The translations under genes were made by a program, and so were the position numbers. The notes beneath the pieces were generated by a model. It was not told the origin of the DNA and did no database searches. It saw only the letters and a list, made by a program, of their open reading frames with translations. Positions 1-10,147 of a DNA stretch of 64,000 nucleotides are shown here, piece after piece. Position 1 is the stretch's first letter. Every line of letters starts with the position of its first letter. The stretch covers positions 8,514,001 through 8,578,000 of the forward strand of contig NC_087109.1 of the NCBI RefSeq assembly GCF_963855985.1, in the 5' to 3' direction. The DNA is from Ostrinia nubilalis (lineage: Eukaryota > Arthropoda > Insecta > Lepidoptera > Crambidae).

Positions 1-155
1 AAAATGAATAATTTTCACGTAAAAACCAAGCCCAAAATTGAGACGAGTTTTATTTTTGATAGTAGTATTACATGGTAACACCGAAACAAACGTCAAGCTT
101 GTGACTGGTCATCGCTGGACGAATCGTGGAAGTGGCGCATTTTCAGTAATTGTTG

Positions 156-225
156 ATTGGAGATCGCCAAATAATACACTGATTATTGGTTACTGTGTTT
201 AATAAACTTTGGCCGCGTATAAATA
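156..225 (+). promoter_or_regulatory. Putative NF-YC core promoter: two inverted CCAAT boxes and a TATA box
   Basis: ATTGG (inverted CCAAT) lies at 156-160 and again at 185-189, and TATAAATA lies at 218-225, about 95 bp before the proposed NF-YC start codon. Spacing and order suit a TATA promoter with upstream CCAAT boxes. NF-Y is the CCAAT-binding factor, so self-regulation is possible, but these words are short and common. No transcription start is visible directly. Confidence 0.35.
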
Positions 226-318
226 ATTCCTACTTTGATTTAGGACAAAACATTAACTCTTAGAATTAGTTAAAAGTGATTTTCTTGCGATTGCCCTTGT
301 GCGGTTGGAACATTCAAG

Positions 319-3300
319 ATGTCCGTATGCTTTTTTGTGCCTGCGTAAGTTCCCGTTTGATTACTTTATCACTTCTCAAACTAATTTGACAGGTATTTTA
401 GAAACTTTGACGATGTAAAATTACGCCTGAAAACACTACACCACATTTCAACTTTTTACCATACCCAAAACTTTGTAATGGCATAGGTAAGTAGTTTTAT
501 TTTTTTTACATAAGAATAAATACATGTACTAAAATGTGCCGGTATGTATCATCATACACATTAGTCTATCAGTAAACTTAATCAAAAGTTACTTATAAAT
601 ATACAGGGTGTCTTAAAAAAATGTTTTTTAAAATAATTTTTCATACATAATAAATAAGTATTAAAATGTTTCTGATTTGCATTTAGACAGGTCGTTTTTT
701 TAGTATTTAATTAAGGCAATTATTAAAAGTTGGAAAAAAAATTCAATAAAATTTTTACCTTTAATATTTTGTCATTTACTTTGCTATGGCATATACCTCA
801 AACAGATTTTATTAAGTATACTTAACTTCCTATAGGAAGTGAACAATATTTACTTAATTTGCAAATCTTGCATTACACTAAAGCCCGGTCTGTGAGCACG
901 TAGACTTTTGTCCAATGACCCCTAGCTACCCATCCTTATCGCTCGCGCGTAATTATATTGCTGTCGCGACTGTGCGACTGGCACCCGCAGTGAGTGTGCG
1001 AGCGCGATAGCAACATAATTACGCGCGAGCGATAATGACGGGTAGCTAGGGGTCATTGGACAGAATTCTACATGCTCACGAACCAGACTATAGTCATTAA
1101 TGTTGTTGTCACCTGCCTACAGTGAACAGGGCAGCGGAGTGGCCGAGGAGATAGAGACGGAGACCGTAGAGGATGCACCCCTGGAGAGCAGCCAGCAGAC
1201 ACTGCAGCAGTTCTGGTCGAAGGTCATGGAGGACATCAGGAAGATCACTGCTGTGAGTATAACATTATAGCCAATGTGTTATTTTTAACAAAGGGATAAT
1301 AAAATAGAAATAAAAAAGAATTGCAGTTGAATGCAAGAACTTTTTCCATGGGACTGAAGTTCAAATAAATATTTAAAAAAACCACTCCTTTTTAATCAAA
1401 CTTAAAAAATAGCCTGTATAGTTTTTTCTTCATAAGAAAAAATTATATTTTTTTAATATCTACTTGAAAATGAAAATGTTTTATTACACAAATAAACTTC
1501 ATTAAAATACATTTTCTTAACCTTCCTTTTAGGTATAAAATGCCTTGTAGTAGGACTTCAATGAATCTATGTAGTAAATAAATAAATACAAATTAGATTT
1601 TAAATATTGGATATTAATTAAGATACAAAAGATAAACTTAACAGTCTCTGACAGTCTCTTCTAAACATTGTGAGCAAGTGTAGGCTCTACCATCCATTTC
1701 CACCTTGTAAAATAAAACCTTCCTTCTCCAGGAGGATTTTAAAACCCAAGCCCTGCCGCTGGCTCGCATCAAGAAGATCATGAAGTTAGATGAGGAGGTG
1801 AAGATGATATCGGGCGAGGCTCCTATGCTGTTCGCTAAAGCAGCCGAGATCTTCATTCATGAGTTGACGTTACGTGCCTGGTCACACACAGAGGACAACA
1901 AGCGGAGGACTCTGCAGGTGTGTTAACAAACCCTTGTATTATTTGACACATTATTACTTTTATTGATATATGACAAAGCCGAAGTGAAGGGGTCGGAGTG
2001 GCCGACTCGAGATCCGAGGAACACGGGTTCGAATCCCACCGCCGCTCGACTATTGTGGTGAGCCACTCGTAACTAGCTTATTTAGCTTAACACGAGCGGA
2101 TAACGGGACTATTAGTAATTTGTGCAACACAAATTGCTTATAATCTTAAAAAAAAATGTTTACCTATGATGATCAGGTCTGAGATAATATTACAGCCCAT
2201 TCAATTAAATTATTTTGGCATCCAAATAACGACACTGTTTCTGGTGAAATGCCATATGGGTAATAAAAAGTGTCTGTTTGCGTAGCTTCTAAGACTAAGA
2301 GACGTGGGACTGCAACTCTATAGCCAGGATCGACATTTAGGCCTCAATGAAACCCAACCAGTGATTGAGTAGATAGTCCCAGGGAATAAAAGTTGGCGCC
2401 ACTAGCCACCTTCTGTTACTATCCAGTGGCGTCCATGTTTTAGCCACTATAGTCAGTGTCACGACCTTACGGCTGGTTTTAATGTCACGCGGACCGTCAG
2501 TACGGATCGCTCCGCACAGCCGATCTGTATGAACTGCTAGGGAGCGAGCGGTTCCTGGGGACTGTTTTACTCTAAAACAGATCGGCTGTATGGAGCGGAT
2601 GCGCACTGGACGGTCCGCGTGACACTAAAACCAGCCTACGTGCTTGTGGCGCCATCTGACGAACTCATATACTGATAGTGCTCATTAAAAAATAAAATAG
2701 GCACTAGAAGAATAGTGACGCTTCTTCTCCTTGTCGTGTCGACAACAAACCTACTTACTACAGTGTCTGCCCAAAACTCTGCTACAAGATTGGTGTATGA
2801 TAGTGACGCTTATGGTAATGTTTAATTCTATGAATTACAAATTTTGTTCAATTCAATACTTTTTTTTTACTGTTCATAGCGCAACGACATAGCGATGGCG
2901 ATATCGAAGTCGGACCAGTTCGACTTCCTGATCGACATCGTGCCGCGACACGAGGTCAAGCCCAAGCCACGCGAGGACCCGCCGCGGGCCACCACCGTCA
3001 CCGAGCAGGTATGCAGGCAGTAACAACTCTAATGTCTTTGTAATAGATGCTAATGTTCTGTGTACGGGAAACCGGACTGGTACCTATGTACAATCAGCGC
3101 CAAATAGTTTGTGACACCCAAAGTGGCCAAGAAGTTGACAACACAACCTTATTCCAACTGTAACAAAGACGTGTAGGGAACTTATTTTCTGACCCCAACC
3201 TTCTTCTGGTATAGTCTGGTCTGAATTTTGTCCAATGACCCCAAGCACCCATCCTTGTCGCTCGCGCGTAATTATGTTGCTGTCGCGCTCGCACACTCAC

Positions 3301-6300
3301 GCCCGTCGCACAGTCGCGACAGCAATATAATTACGCGCGAGCGATAAGGATGGGTAGCTTGGGGTCATTGGACAAAATTCTACGTGCTCACAAACCGGGC
3401 TTTAGTTTTGAATGTTCATTATTTCTTTATTTGTAACAAGCGTGTGTTTTCTCGCAGCTTACGCAGCAGCACATCAGTACAGTACACAGCGGCCAGCAGC
3501 AGATTGTGGTCCAGCCGTGCGCGCAACTCGTGCAGGTACGTACATACATCTTATATGCCAGAATATCAGACAACTGTATGCCACAACTATAGATGACCCA
3601 AGCTGAACTGTCCCACCAAACTCAATGACAGGGGGGCGCTACCAGCAGCGATCCGGTATTGACGGTGGCGCCCCACTGTAAATGTTATAGATAGGACAGT
3701 TCAGTGTTTTGGAACTATAACTAAATTGATGATGCAAAGTCAAGGATCTTCTAAAATTTTCAGCCTATTTTAGTGCAATAAATGATTCTCAGTACAATTT
3801 TTCCGTCTTTGCCCCAGTAGTTTTTAAGGATCAAGGTTTTCTTTAAAAAATATTTTTTTAAATTATTTATTTATTTATTTAACATTGTTTCAACACCTTA
3901 GATTAATTATATGTATGTATAACTTTTCAGCAATGATGTACGAACCTACTCACGGGTTACTCTATTTTTTTAGAGCAAATGAAAGTTAATTTCACCGCGG
4001 TGCCCTGTAGCCTTTATTCACGTAACAAAACTTCAACGACAACAAATCGCTGAATGCGATCCTGTCGAGTAATCGTTCTATCGAAATGACCCTTAAGAAT
4101 ACGGATTTAGAACTGTTTTTCAATGGGACGACGTAGCAAAATGTCAATGACAACAAATCGCTGAATGCGATCCTATCGAGTAATCGTTCTATCTAATGGG
4201 GAATAGTGAACAAAAAGTTCACTTATCCCCGTTGACGGGGTTTGTCAGCGGGGAATAGTTACGCCGGTACATGTGAAAGCTACGTACACTTCACCACCGG
4301 GTACCCGGCGCCGGTTAGCCGGCAACCGGGACATGTGAAAAGGGCCTAAGGCTGTAGGCTGTCTATAAAGTATGTTATTTGTGTTCAGTCGAGCAGCAGC
4401 GGCGCGGCGAGCAGCGTGGTGTCGCCGCAGCCCGTGGCGCTGGTGCAGCAAGTGGTCACGCCTTCTGGAGAACTACAGCAGGTGCCGGTGAGTTCAGCAT
4501 CATCATCATCATCCATCATTTTTCCAGCAAACAATTTTGCTTAGTATTAAAATTTTACCTTCGCACACTAACCTTAATTTAAGTAAGTGAATCCAAAACC
4601 AAATGTATCTAGGCTAAGTTTGATTAAGTAATAAATTTATTCTTATTCGTATCATCATCTTCAGCCAATAGTGTAGGAACAGCCATGAGCCACGTGATGT
4701 TTTTAATGTTATGCGTCTCGACGATGTCTCGGTTTGCATCGTGTGCAGTTTCGAGATGCACAAATGTTTACAGGGTGTTAGGTAAATGGGGTTATAAGCT
4801 GACACTAGCTTATATTAATATGTGCATATAAATGGTATGGCGAAGTCAGAAAATTGATATCACCATTTTATTTTTTTAAATTTTCATACAAAATAAAATT
4901 TATAAAATCGGATTTGTATGAAAATTAAAATAATTAAAATGAAGATATAAATTTTCTGACTTCACCATACCATTTATATGACCATGTTAACATGGGCTAG
5001 TGTCGGCTCATATACCCATTTACCTAACATCCTGTATATGCCCATGTTAACATGGGCTAGTGTTGGCTCGTATACCCATTTACCTAACACCCTGTATATG
5101 CCCATGTTAACATGGGCTAGTGTCGGCTCATATACCCATTTACCTAACACCCTGTATAGAGTTTACACCGCAACAACAAACCCTAAGTTTCAGTATAATA
5201 TAATATTTAATTTAATGTTAACTCTCAATTCTATGAAATTTGTTTCTGGATTGTATCTAAATTTGCATGTCTGAAAGGACTAAAAGTGCGATTATAATAT
5301 TGTTCATGTTTTCATCCTTTGTTACCACTTTTGAAGCAAATAAATTATTTCTATTTCTTCTATAATTAACATCCAATATATTGTGATCCCGCAGATCCAC
5401 CTGAGCCAAGCGCAGCTGAACATGATCCGGCTGCAGGTGCAGAACAACCCGGCGCAGCCCATCCTCATCCAGGCGCAGCCGCAGCAGTCGCCGCAGATCA
5501 TACAGGTATGCGGAGAGGGAGCGAGAGGCCTCCCCTGACGCTCCACCGAACCGTCGCCGACGTCCAGGACACCGCAGGAGACACTACCATCTCCATGCCC
5601 CCTCTTAAGAGCGTTTACGGCGTTTGGCGCAAAAACAGTACTTTTTCAACCCGTTACAATCATTAACCAGTAATAATAAAAATATGTTATAGGCATAAAT
5701 ATTTAGGCAATTTCGTCGTCTAAATAGTTAGTTGAGAAAATATTTCGATTAGTTTAGTATTTAAGAATTCTATCAAGATAAGTCCACACAGGTTATCAAA
5801 TTTCCACTTTAGCGTCAATTTACAAGCTGAAATTTTTATAAAAAATACTGTGAAAACGATATAACAAATATTTATATCCTATAGCATAGGTCCTTAGGCA
5901 AATAGTTAATTGAGAAAATTCTTAGATTTAAGCATTTTACAATAAGAAATAACAAAATCAAAGAACGCGAAATAACCAAAAATCAAAGTGAGTTTTACAC
6001 CATTACTCTTCTTTAATTCAACATAAAAATAGCTTAATATAATAAAATAACATCTTCTTTAAAATATTTACTTTGAAACGATATATACTTCATTGTTATT
6101 GTTTTGCTATAAACATTTGAAAACTATTAAAAAACGCCGCGCGCGAATCATTTCCAATGATGCCCCTTGAAATACCGCGCTTCGCGTAAACGCTCTTAAG
6201 GGTCCTCGGCCACTAGACACGGGGGTGTTTGGTGGCCGCTAAAGGAGGACCCGTGGCGGCGGCGCGCGCATGTGTTCACGCGCACCGTTAGCGAAGACCA

Positions 6301-8521
6301 GGGGAGGTACTACTGTACTACCCCTGAAGCACAGTAGATAAATCAAACAGTACGGAAGCTTCATACAAACGCTCGAAATCAGACTCACGCACACAGACGC
6401 ACGCTTTACACGAGCTCTAAGCGAACCTCGCAGTCCATCCGTCGCGAGTGTCGCGCGCGTTGCGTTTTTAATACTAATTTTATTGCATCCACTGTCCGCT
6501 GTATTTTTAAAAACATGCCACGAGTGTATTGCGTAGTTTACGGCTACTTTAACTCGGCATCTACAAAACCAGAACTTTCATTTTTTAAACTTTCCTAATA
6601 ATTCTGAATGGTAAAAATTATTGAATATTACTTTTTAAATAAAATGCTTACATCTGATTTTGTAATAGTTATTTTTAAATTACGTAATTACGCTTCTTAA
6701 CAATTTGTGTGTTCTATTTGATAAAGTAATTTGCTTAGTGCGCTTTTGTACTAAGTGATGAATTGTACCTAATTTAATATTTTTTAACTACATAGTCAAA
6801 TAATTTATTAAATTACGTATTTGATAATTAAATAACCTAAATAAACGTTTTAATAAATAAGTAAGTAAAAACCTTATTAAATATATAAAGATTAAGAGTG
6901 ACAACCCTAACACTCAGTTGAAGTGTAGGTATTTAACTCGACGAAAGGGCTTAGTTTCCGTACTGCTTTAGCTCATATATTTACTGTTCCTGAAGCCAGT
7001 CGTCGCTTGCTCAAACAGAGCGAGCCACAGTCTGGGGCGGAGCCGCGAAAGAATGTCTAGGCCGTCTAGCTCGGACAATAACTCGCAGCACCGTCCCAAA
7101 GACTTCGGGAGGCCACCGTCAGGTTTTAGTGAGTAGGCCCTGCCCATCTGGCAGGGAGAGCCTTACATAACCCACTGGTTCCCCCGGGCCAGTGGTTGCA
7201 ATTTCATGCATTTCCTGACGAAAAAAAAAAAAGATCATACAGGTATACAGGGTGGACACCATTAGTGATCTCAGTCGATTAATTCTAAACTATACAAGAC
7301 TAGCTTTTGACCGCGGCTTAACCCGCGTGGAGTTTAGTCTGTCACAATTCGTCATAAATTATAGCCTATATGTTATTCTGAGTAATAAACAATAATACTG
7401 TAAAGTTTCATCAAAATCCATTCAGTAGTTTTTGCGTGAAAGAGTAACAAACATGTTAACATCCAGACATCCATACAAACTTTTGCATTTATATTAGTCG
7501 GATATCAAAAAACTAGTTACTGATCCTGAAAGTGCTTCATAAGCTCTATCAAACGGTAATACGTCAAGCTAAACAGTAGAATCTTATGCAGTTGTAATAA
7601 AGAGCTATAGTGCATCAAAAAATGTATAGTGCAGTCAGTTGGCAACTCCCGTCTCAAGGTCCCGTCCTTTGCTTTTTGACAATAGTAACTGAGTTTCTTC
7701 CGCCACTTCTTCTCAGCACTAGCCCATGTGTTGTCCCGTAGTGGCGATAGGGCAAGCTATATTTGGGACGTGTATAAGTGCCCTGGAAAGGGTCTATGTA
7801 CTGAACTATACTATTTGAATTTGAACAGGCCTGTTCATCTCCGCGAGTTTACATCGAAAACAAAACACGCACGATGGCCCACCTACAGGATACTATTCGA
7901 CAAGGCCTCACATACGAGCGAACATTGACTCACGCACGCGTATTCTTTTGTATGATGGACGAAAATAAAAAAAATGGTGTACTAAATACTGTGCAGTACT
8001 TATTTAACTGCCTAAATAATAATAAAAACACATAATGTACTTTTTTAAGTTGCCTCAAGACACTGAGAGGTAAATAAGTAGTTAATATTATTCATGATAA
8101 TTCATGCTAAATCGTGTATTTCCTCCGCCATTTTCCGCAGTTTGTCACCTCACGTCACATCATTTTACCGAAGTCAGCCCTATAGCTTGGGCGCAGTGCC
8201 GATCACTGACGTTTGTCAACAAAATGGTGCTTGACTCTTGAGACAGGCTAAATTACACCATATTGTTAATGACATTGAGCATAATTTTTTTAAATACCTT
8301 CGCGAAGTAAAACTTCTGTACGTAGTACTTATTATTATTCTGTGATTTGAATAAGACAGTGGCGCCCCTGTCGAATAAGATCCTATCATTTGCTAATATT
8401 CTTCCAAGAACATCTTATTAACTATCTTTGAATTTGTTTCCAGGTATCGTCGCAAGCGCAGCACCAGCCCCAACAACAAGTATTCCTGGCGCAAGTGGCC
8501 ACCAGCCAAGACGACTCATAG
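319..8521 (+). CDS. NFYC: Nuclear transcription factor Y subunit gamma (NF-YC), 8 coding exons
   Basis: Histone-fold subunit that pairs with NF-YB and then NF-YA to bind CCAAT boxes in the nucleus. Coding exons are 319-344, 1123-1252, 1732-1917, 2880-3008, 3458-3535, 4389-4487, 5395-5505 and 8444-8521. All borders are AG/GT and the phases join into 278 residues. The histone-fold core is unmistakable: [14 protein letters not shown], then [14 protein letters not shown], then [17 protein letters not shown], then [19 protein letters not shown] and [11 protein letters not shown] Gln-rich activation tail follows, as in animal NF-YC, ending QVATSQDDS and a TAG stop. The first exon (reading MSVCFFVPA) rests only on an ATG, a GTAAGT donor and matching phase, so alternative 5' exons are possible. 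The donor of exon 7 lies inside the target duplication of a LINE. The gene converges on the SYCP2-like gene. Confidence is very high for the core and moderate for exon 1. Confidence 0.93.
345..878 (+). other. NF-YC intron 1, first part: no feature recognised
   Basis: AT-rich intron sequence. A lone TIR-like end, ATACAGGGTGTCTT, sits at about 601-614 with no partner visible. A short ATG-TAG-GTAAGT stretch near 479-494 could be an alternative exon end, but its frame does not fit exon 2. Confidence 0.5.
879..1092. mobile_element. Palindromic MITE, family C (copy 1)
   Basis: A near-perfect hairpin of about 214 bp in NF-YC intron 1. Its arms contain CCAATGACCCCTAGCTACCC and the rare GC-rich core TCGCTCGCGCGTAATTATAT. 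The same element recurs at 3211, 30617, 32899 and 38807, and split at 35803/38127. No coding capacity. The superfamily is unknown to me. Confidence 0.85.
1985..2160 (+). mobile_element. tRNA-derived SINE
   Basis: Contains a pol III B box (GGTTCGAATCC, about 2026-2036) after a degenerate A-box region, a non-tRNA body, and an A-rich end (AAAAAAAAATG, about 2148-2158). It cannot fold as a working tRNA. It lies in NF-YC intron 3. Confidence 0.7.
2301..2395 (-). repeat. Fragment related to palindromic repeat K
   Basis: Shares the words GCAACTC..TAGCCAGGATC and AAACCCAACCAGTGA with the longer copies at 35013-35420 and 58636-58816. Diverged and truncated. Confidence 0.45.
2471..2635. mobile_element. 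Palindromic MITE with GGCTGGTTTTA termini
   Basis: The left end GGCTGGTTTTAATGTCACGC is answered by TGACACTAAAACCAGCC on the right, and CGGACCGTC lies in both arms. TAC flanks both sides, suggesting a 3-bp target duplication. Non-coding. Confidence 0.75.
3091..3183 (+). mobile_element. MITE family A, truncated (copy 1)
   Basis: Left half of the family beginning CAGTCAGCGTCAAATAGT and containing GTGACACCCAAAGTGGCC. It breaks off just before a family C MITE. Fuller copies are at 10001, 30404 and 46729. Confidence 0.7.
3211..3405. mobile_element. Palindromic MITE, family C (copy 2)
   Basis: Same arms as copy 1 (CCAATGACCCC, CTCGCGCGTAATTATGTTGC). The central loop is in the opposite orientation from the other copies, indicating internal flip or recombination. 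It lies just upstream of NF-YC coding exon 5. Confidence 0.8.
4771..5154. mobile_element. MITE family E with a tripled right end
   Basis: Begins CAGGGTGTTAGGTAAATGGG after TA and ends ACCTAACACCCTG before TA. The interior is a palindrome around AAATGGTATGGCGAAGTCAG. The right-terminal 60 bp is present three times in tandem (about 4975-5154). An apparent ORF repeating [12 protein letters not shown] is a by-product of that tandem repeat. Other copies: 56101, 57472 and 59281. Confidence 0.85.
5609..6195. mobile_element. Nested TTAA-flanked inverted-repeat element
   Basis: Inverted ends GAGCGTTTACG and CGTAAACGCTC are flanked by TTAA at 5605-5608 and 6196-6199. TTAA flanks suggest a piggyBac-type non-autonomous element. 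The interior is AT-rich and non-coding. It lies wholly inside the LINE insertion and so is younger than it. Confidence 0.6.
6312..6985. repeat. Imperfect inverted repeat inside the LINE insertion
   Basis: CTGAAGCACAGTAGATAAAT near the left is loosely mirrored by TTACTGTTCCTGAAG on the right, and AGTACGGAA by TTCCGTACTG. It may be another nested element. No coding frame. Confidence 0.35.
7299..7501 (+). mobile_element. Dispersed ACTAGC...ATTAGT repeat (family I, copy 1)
   Basis: Starts ACTAGCTTTTGACCGCGG, has CACAATTCGTCATAAATTAT and a conserved TCCATTCAGTAGTTTTTGCG near the end, and stops at TTTATATTAGT. Non-coding and common in Lepidoptera; it may be a SINE or the 3' tail of an LINE. Related copies: 11203, 19245 and 25893. 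Confidence 0.65.
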
Positions 8522-8862
8522 TGTTCGGCCGAATCCACTCTCGACAATACGGATGACGTCACGGTCAAGTTCGAAGATTAAATTCGAATTGGAATATAGC
8601 TCGCGCAATTAAAGTTGAGGCCATCAAGACATGCAAAGATTTGTCTGTCTGTATACGTTGATGCAGTCAGACTTACAAATGCTTTCTGTCTCGCTTGCAG
8701 ACATTTTACAAGAGCGTGGCAACTATAGGCCTAGGACCTCACTCAGTGCCTGGGGTATGGGAGCGGTACGGAAAGATGTATTTGAGATGTCAAACGTTAG
8801 AGAGATTTTAGATATGCTTCAGATTTGGATGCTCTGTCACGCCAATGTGTGTCAATGTCAGC

Positions 8863-8984
8863 CTAGGCGCAGACCACCGATTTTTAGTTGGCCGATAGTT
8901 GGATCACGCTGGTAATTAGTATGGAGATGTATGAAAGTGCGCACATTACACCGATTTGGTATCGGCCGATTCTAAATGTGTATT
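8863..8984 (+). mobile_element. MITE family D, truncated (copy 1), in the NF-YC 3' UTR
   Basis: Has CTAGGCGCAGACCACCGATT and GTTGGCCGATAGTTGGATC, then TTGGTATCGGCCGATTC; the right terminus is missing. Complete copies are at 14036, 48873 and 58956. Confidence 0.75.
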
Positions 8985-9511
8985 GCTTTCTGTATTCAAA
9001 TATTTAATCAGTGAAGTGTTATAGCCTCAACTTTCTTTGAGCGAACTATACGCGTGTGCGACTTCACCCATAGACAATATCGGATTCATTCATTCGAGAT
9101 GTGGATTTTAAACAAGTCACGTGGTCAACTCATGTGATATTTAGGTTTTAGTGCTGTTTAAGTGTATGATGTAGGTATATCATAAGTTCGTTATAATATT
9201 TTTATTTATCAATATTATTATGACAGACACTGTGTTCGGTTGCTTAAAGTACCGAGTGTGGTTTTACTAAATTTTGTGATTAATTATAAGATTTAACCGA
9301 AGCATAGTTTGCGAGCATTCGTTAGGGTTTAACGCGAACATTTGTTCGCGAATCAAATAGATTGAGAGTGCAGCAGGAGAATATGAACCGTTGCCAGATA
9401 GTATAAGGTCTAAATTGACGTGATCATTAACCGAACGCTCGCTAGATAAGTTATTGGGAATTCTTGTACATTTTAATGCTAGTTACAATTACTCTCTGTA
9501 TATAATATTGA

Positions 9512-9517
9512 AATAAA
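9512..9517 (+). terminator. NF-YC polyadenylation signal
   Basis: AATAAA in an AT-rich stretch about 990 bp after the stop, before the convergent neighbour. The best-placed hexamer in the region. Confidence 0.5.
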
Positions 9518-9535
9518 GTTAATTTTAAGATATTT

Positions 9536-10147
9536 ACTCTTTCATTACATTTCCTTCAAGAAAAAATCCAGAAATATATTGAATTATTTATTAAAAAATT
9601 AAATCTTACGCATGTATTTTCACAATGTAATCAACAACATAAACGTTATTATTTGATAACATTCGATAGAATCAATTAATTTATTTAAATTAATAAACAA
9701 CAATTTAAAATCAACGAATAACACTTAAAAAGTAACTTAAAAATTAACACTTCTAGTTGAAAAAAAAAAATAGATTGAAAAAATCTATGGTTTGGAGATA
9801 AGCAGAAGACTGTGCATTCTCTAAAGTTTTATTACCTTATTATAAGAGAGAGAGAGAAGACAAATTGCACGAGGCAATGTGAATATACCTTTGTCTCTCT
9901 CACTCACCTTGAAATTCTGAGATGTGCAAGAGAGAGAATCGCAGCTTTTGCAGTTATCTTGTGCAGCCTATAGTTTAAGCTCAAAGTTTGTAGTTACGTA
10001 CAGTCAGCGTCAAATAGTTCGTGACACCCAAAGTAGCCAAAAAGTTCGCAACACGTCTTTGTTACAATTGGAATAAGGTTGTGTTATCAATTTTTTGGCC
10101 ACTTTAGGTATCACTTTTTGAGTCTGACTATACTATACAAGACGAGT
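9536..10147. other. Convergent intergenic gap and the other gene's 3' UTR
   Basis: AT-rich. It holds a GA-rich run (about 9845-9857), a family A MITE at 10001-10128, and TTTATT words (9578, 9828) that could be minus-strand AATAAA signals. Confidence 0.5.
10001..10128. mobile_element. MITE family A (copy 2)
   Basis: CAGTCAGCGTCAAATAGTTC and GTGACACCCAAAGTAGCC on the left are answered by TTTTTGGCCACTTTAGG and GAGTCTGAC on the right. Confidence 0.75.

Larger units (their letters stand above)
5510..7231 (+). mobile_element. Truncated LINE insertion with 15-bp target duplication at an NF-YC splice donor
   Basis: The 15-mer AGATCATACAGGTAT occurs at 5495-5509 (end of NF-YC coding exon 7 plus its donor) and again at 7232-7246, directly after a 12-A tail. 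This is the signature of target-primed retrotransposition. The 3' end (TTTTAGTGAGTAGGCCCTG, then CAATTTCATGCATTTCCTG before poly(A)) resembles 3' UTRs of lepidopteran R1/jockey-type LINEs. I see no reverse transcriptase reading frame, so the copy is 5' truncated and carries a later nested insertion. Confidence 0.85.
8522..9535 (+). other. NF-YC 3' UTR
   Basis: About 1 kb between the TAG stop and an AATAAA signal at 9512-9517. It contains a truncated family D MITE. No further convincing ORF. Confidence 0.6.

Noticed and set aside
479..494. ATGGCATAG followed by GTAAGT as the first NF-YC exon
   Set aside because: The only reading that fits the exon 2 phase has no start codon and an upstream stop; the ATG at 319 with a GTAAGT donor fits the phase.
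4978..5274. A 98-codon ORF with repeated [12 protein letters not shown] units
   Set aside because: It is the translation of the triplicated MITE E terminus.
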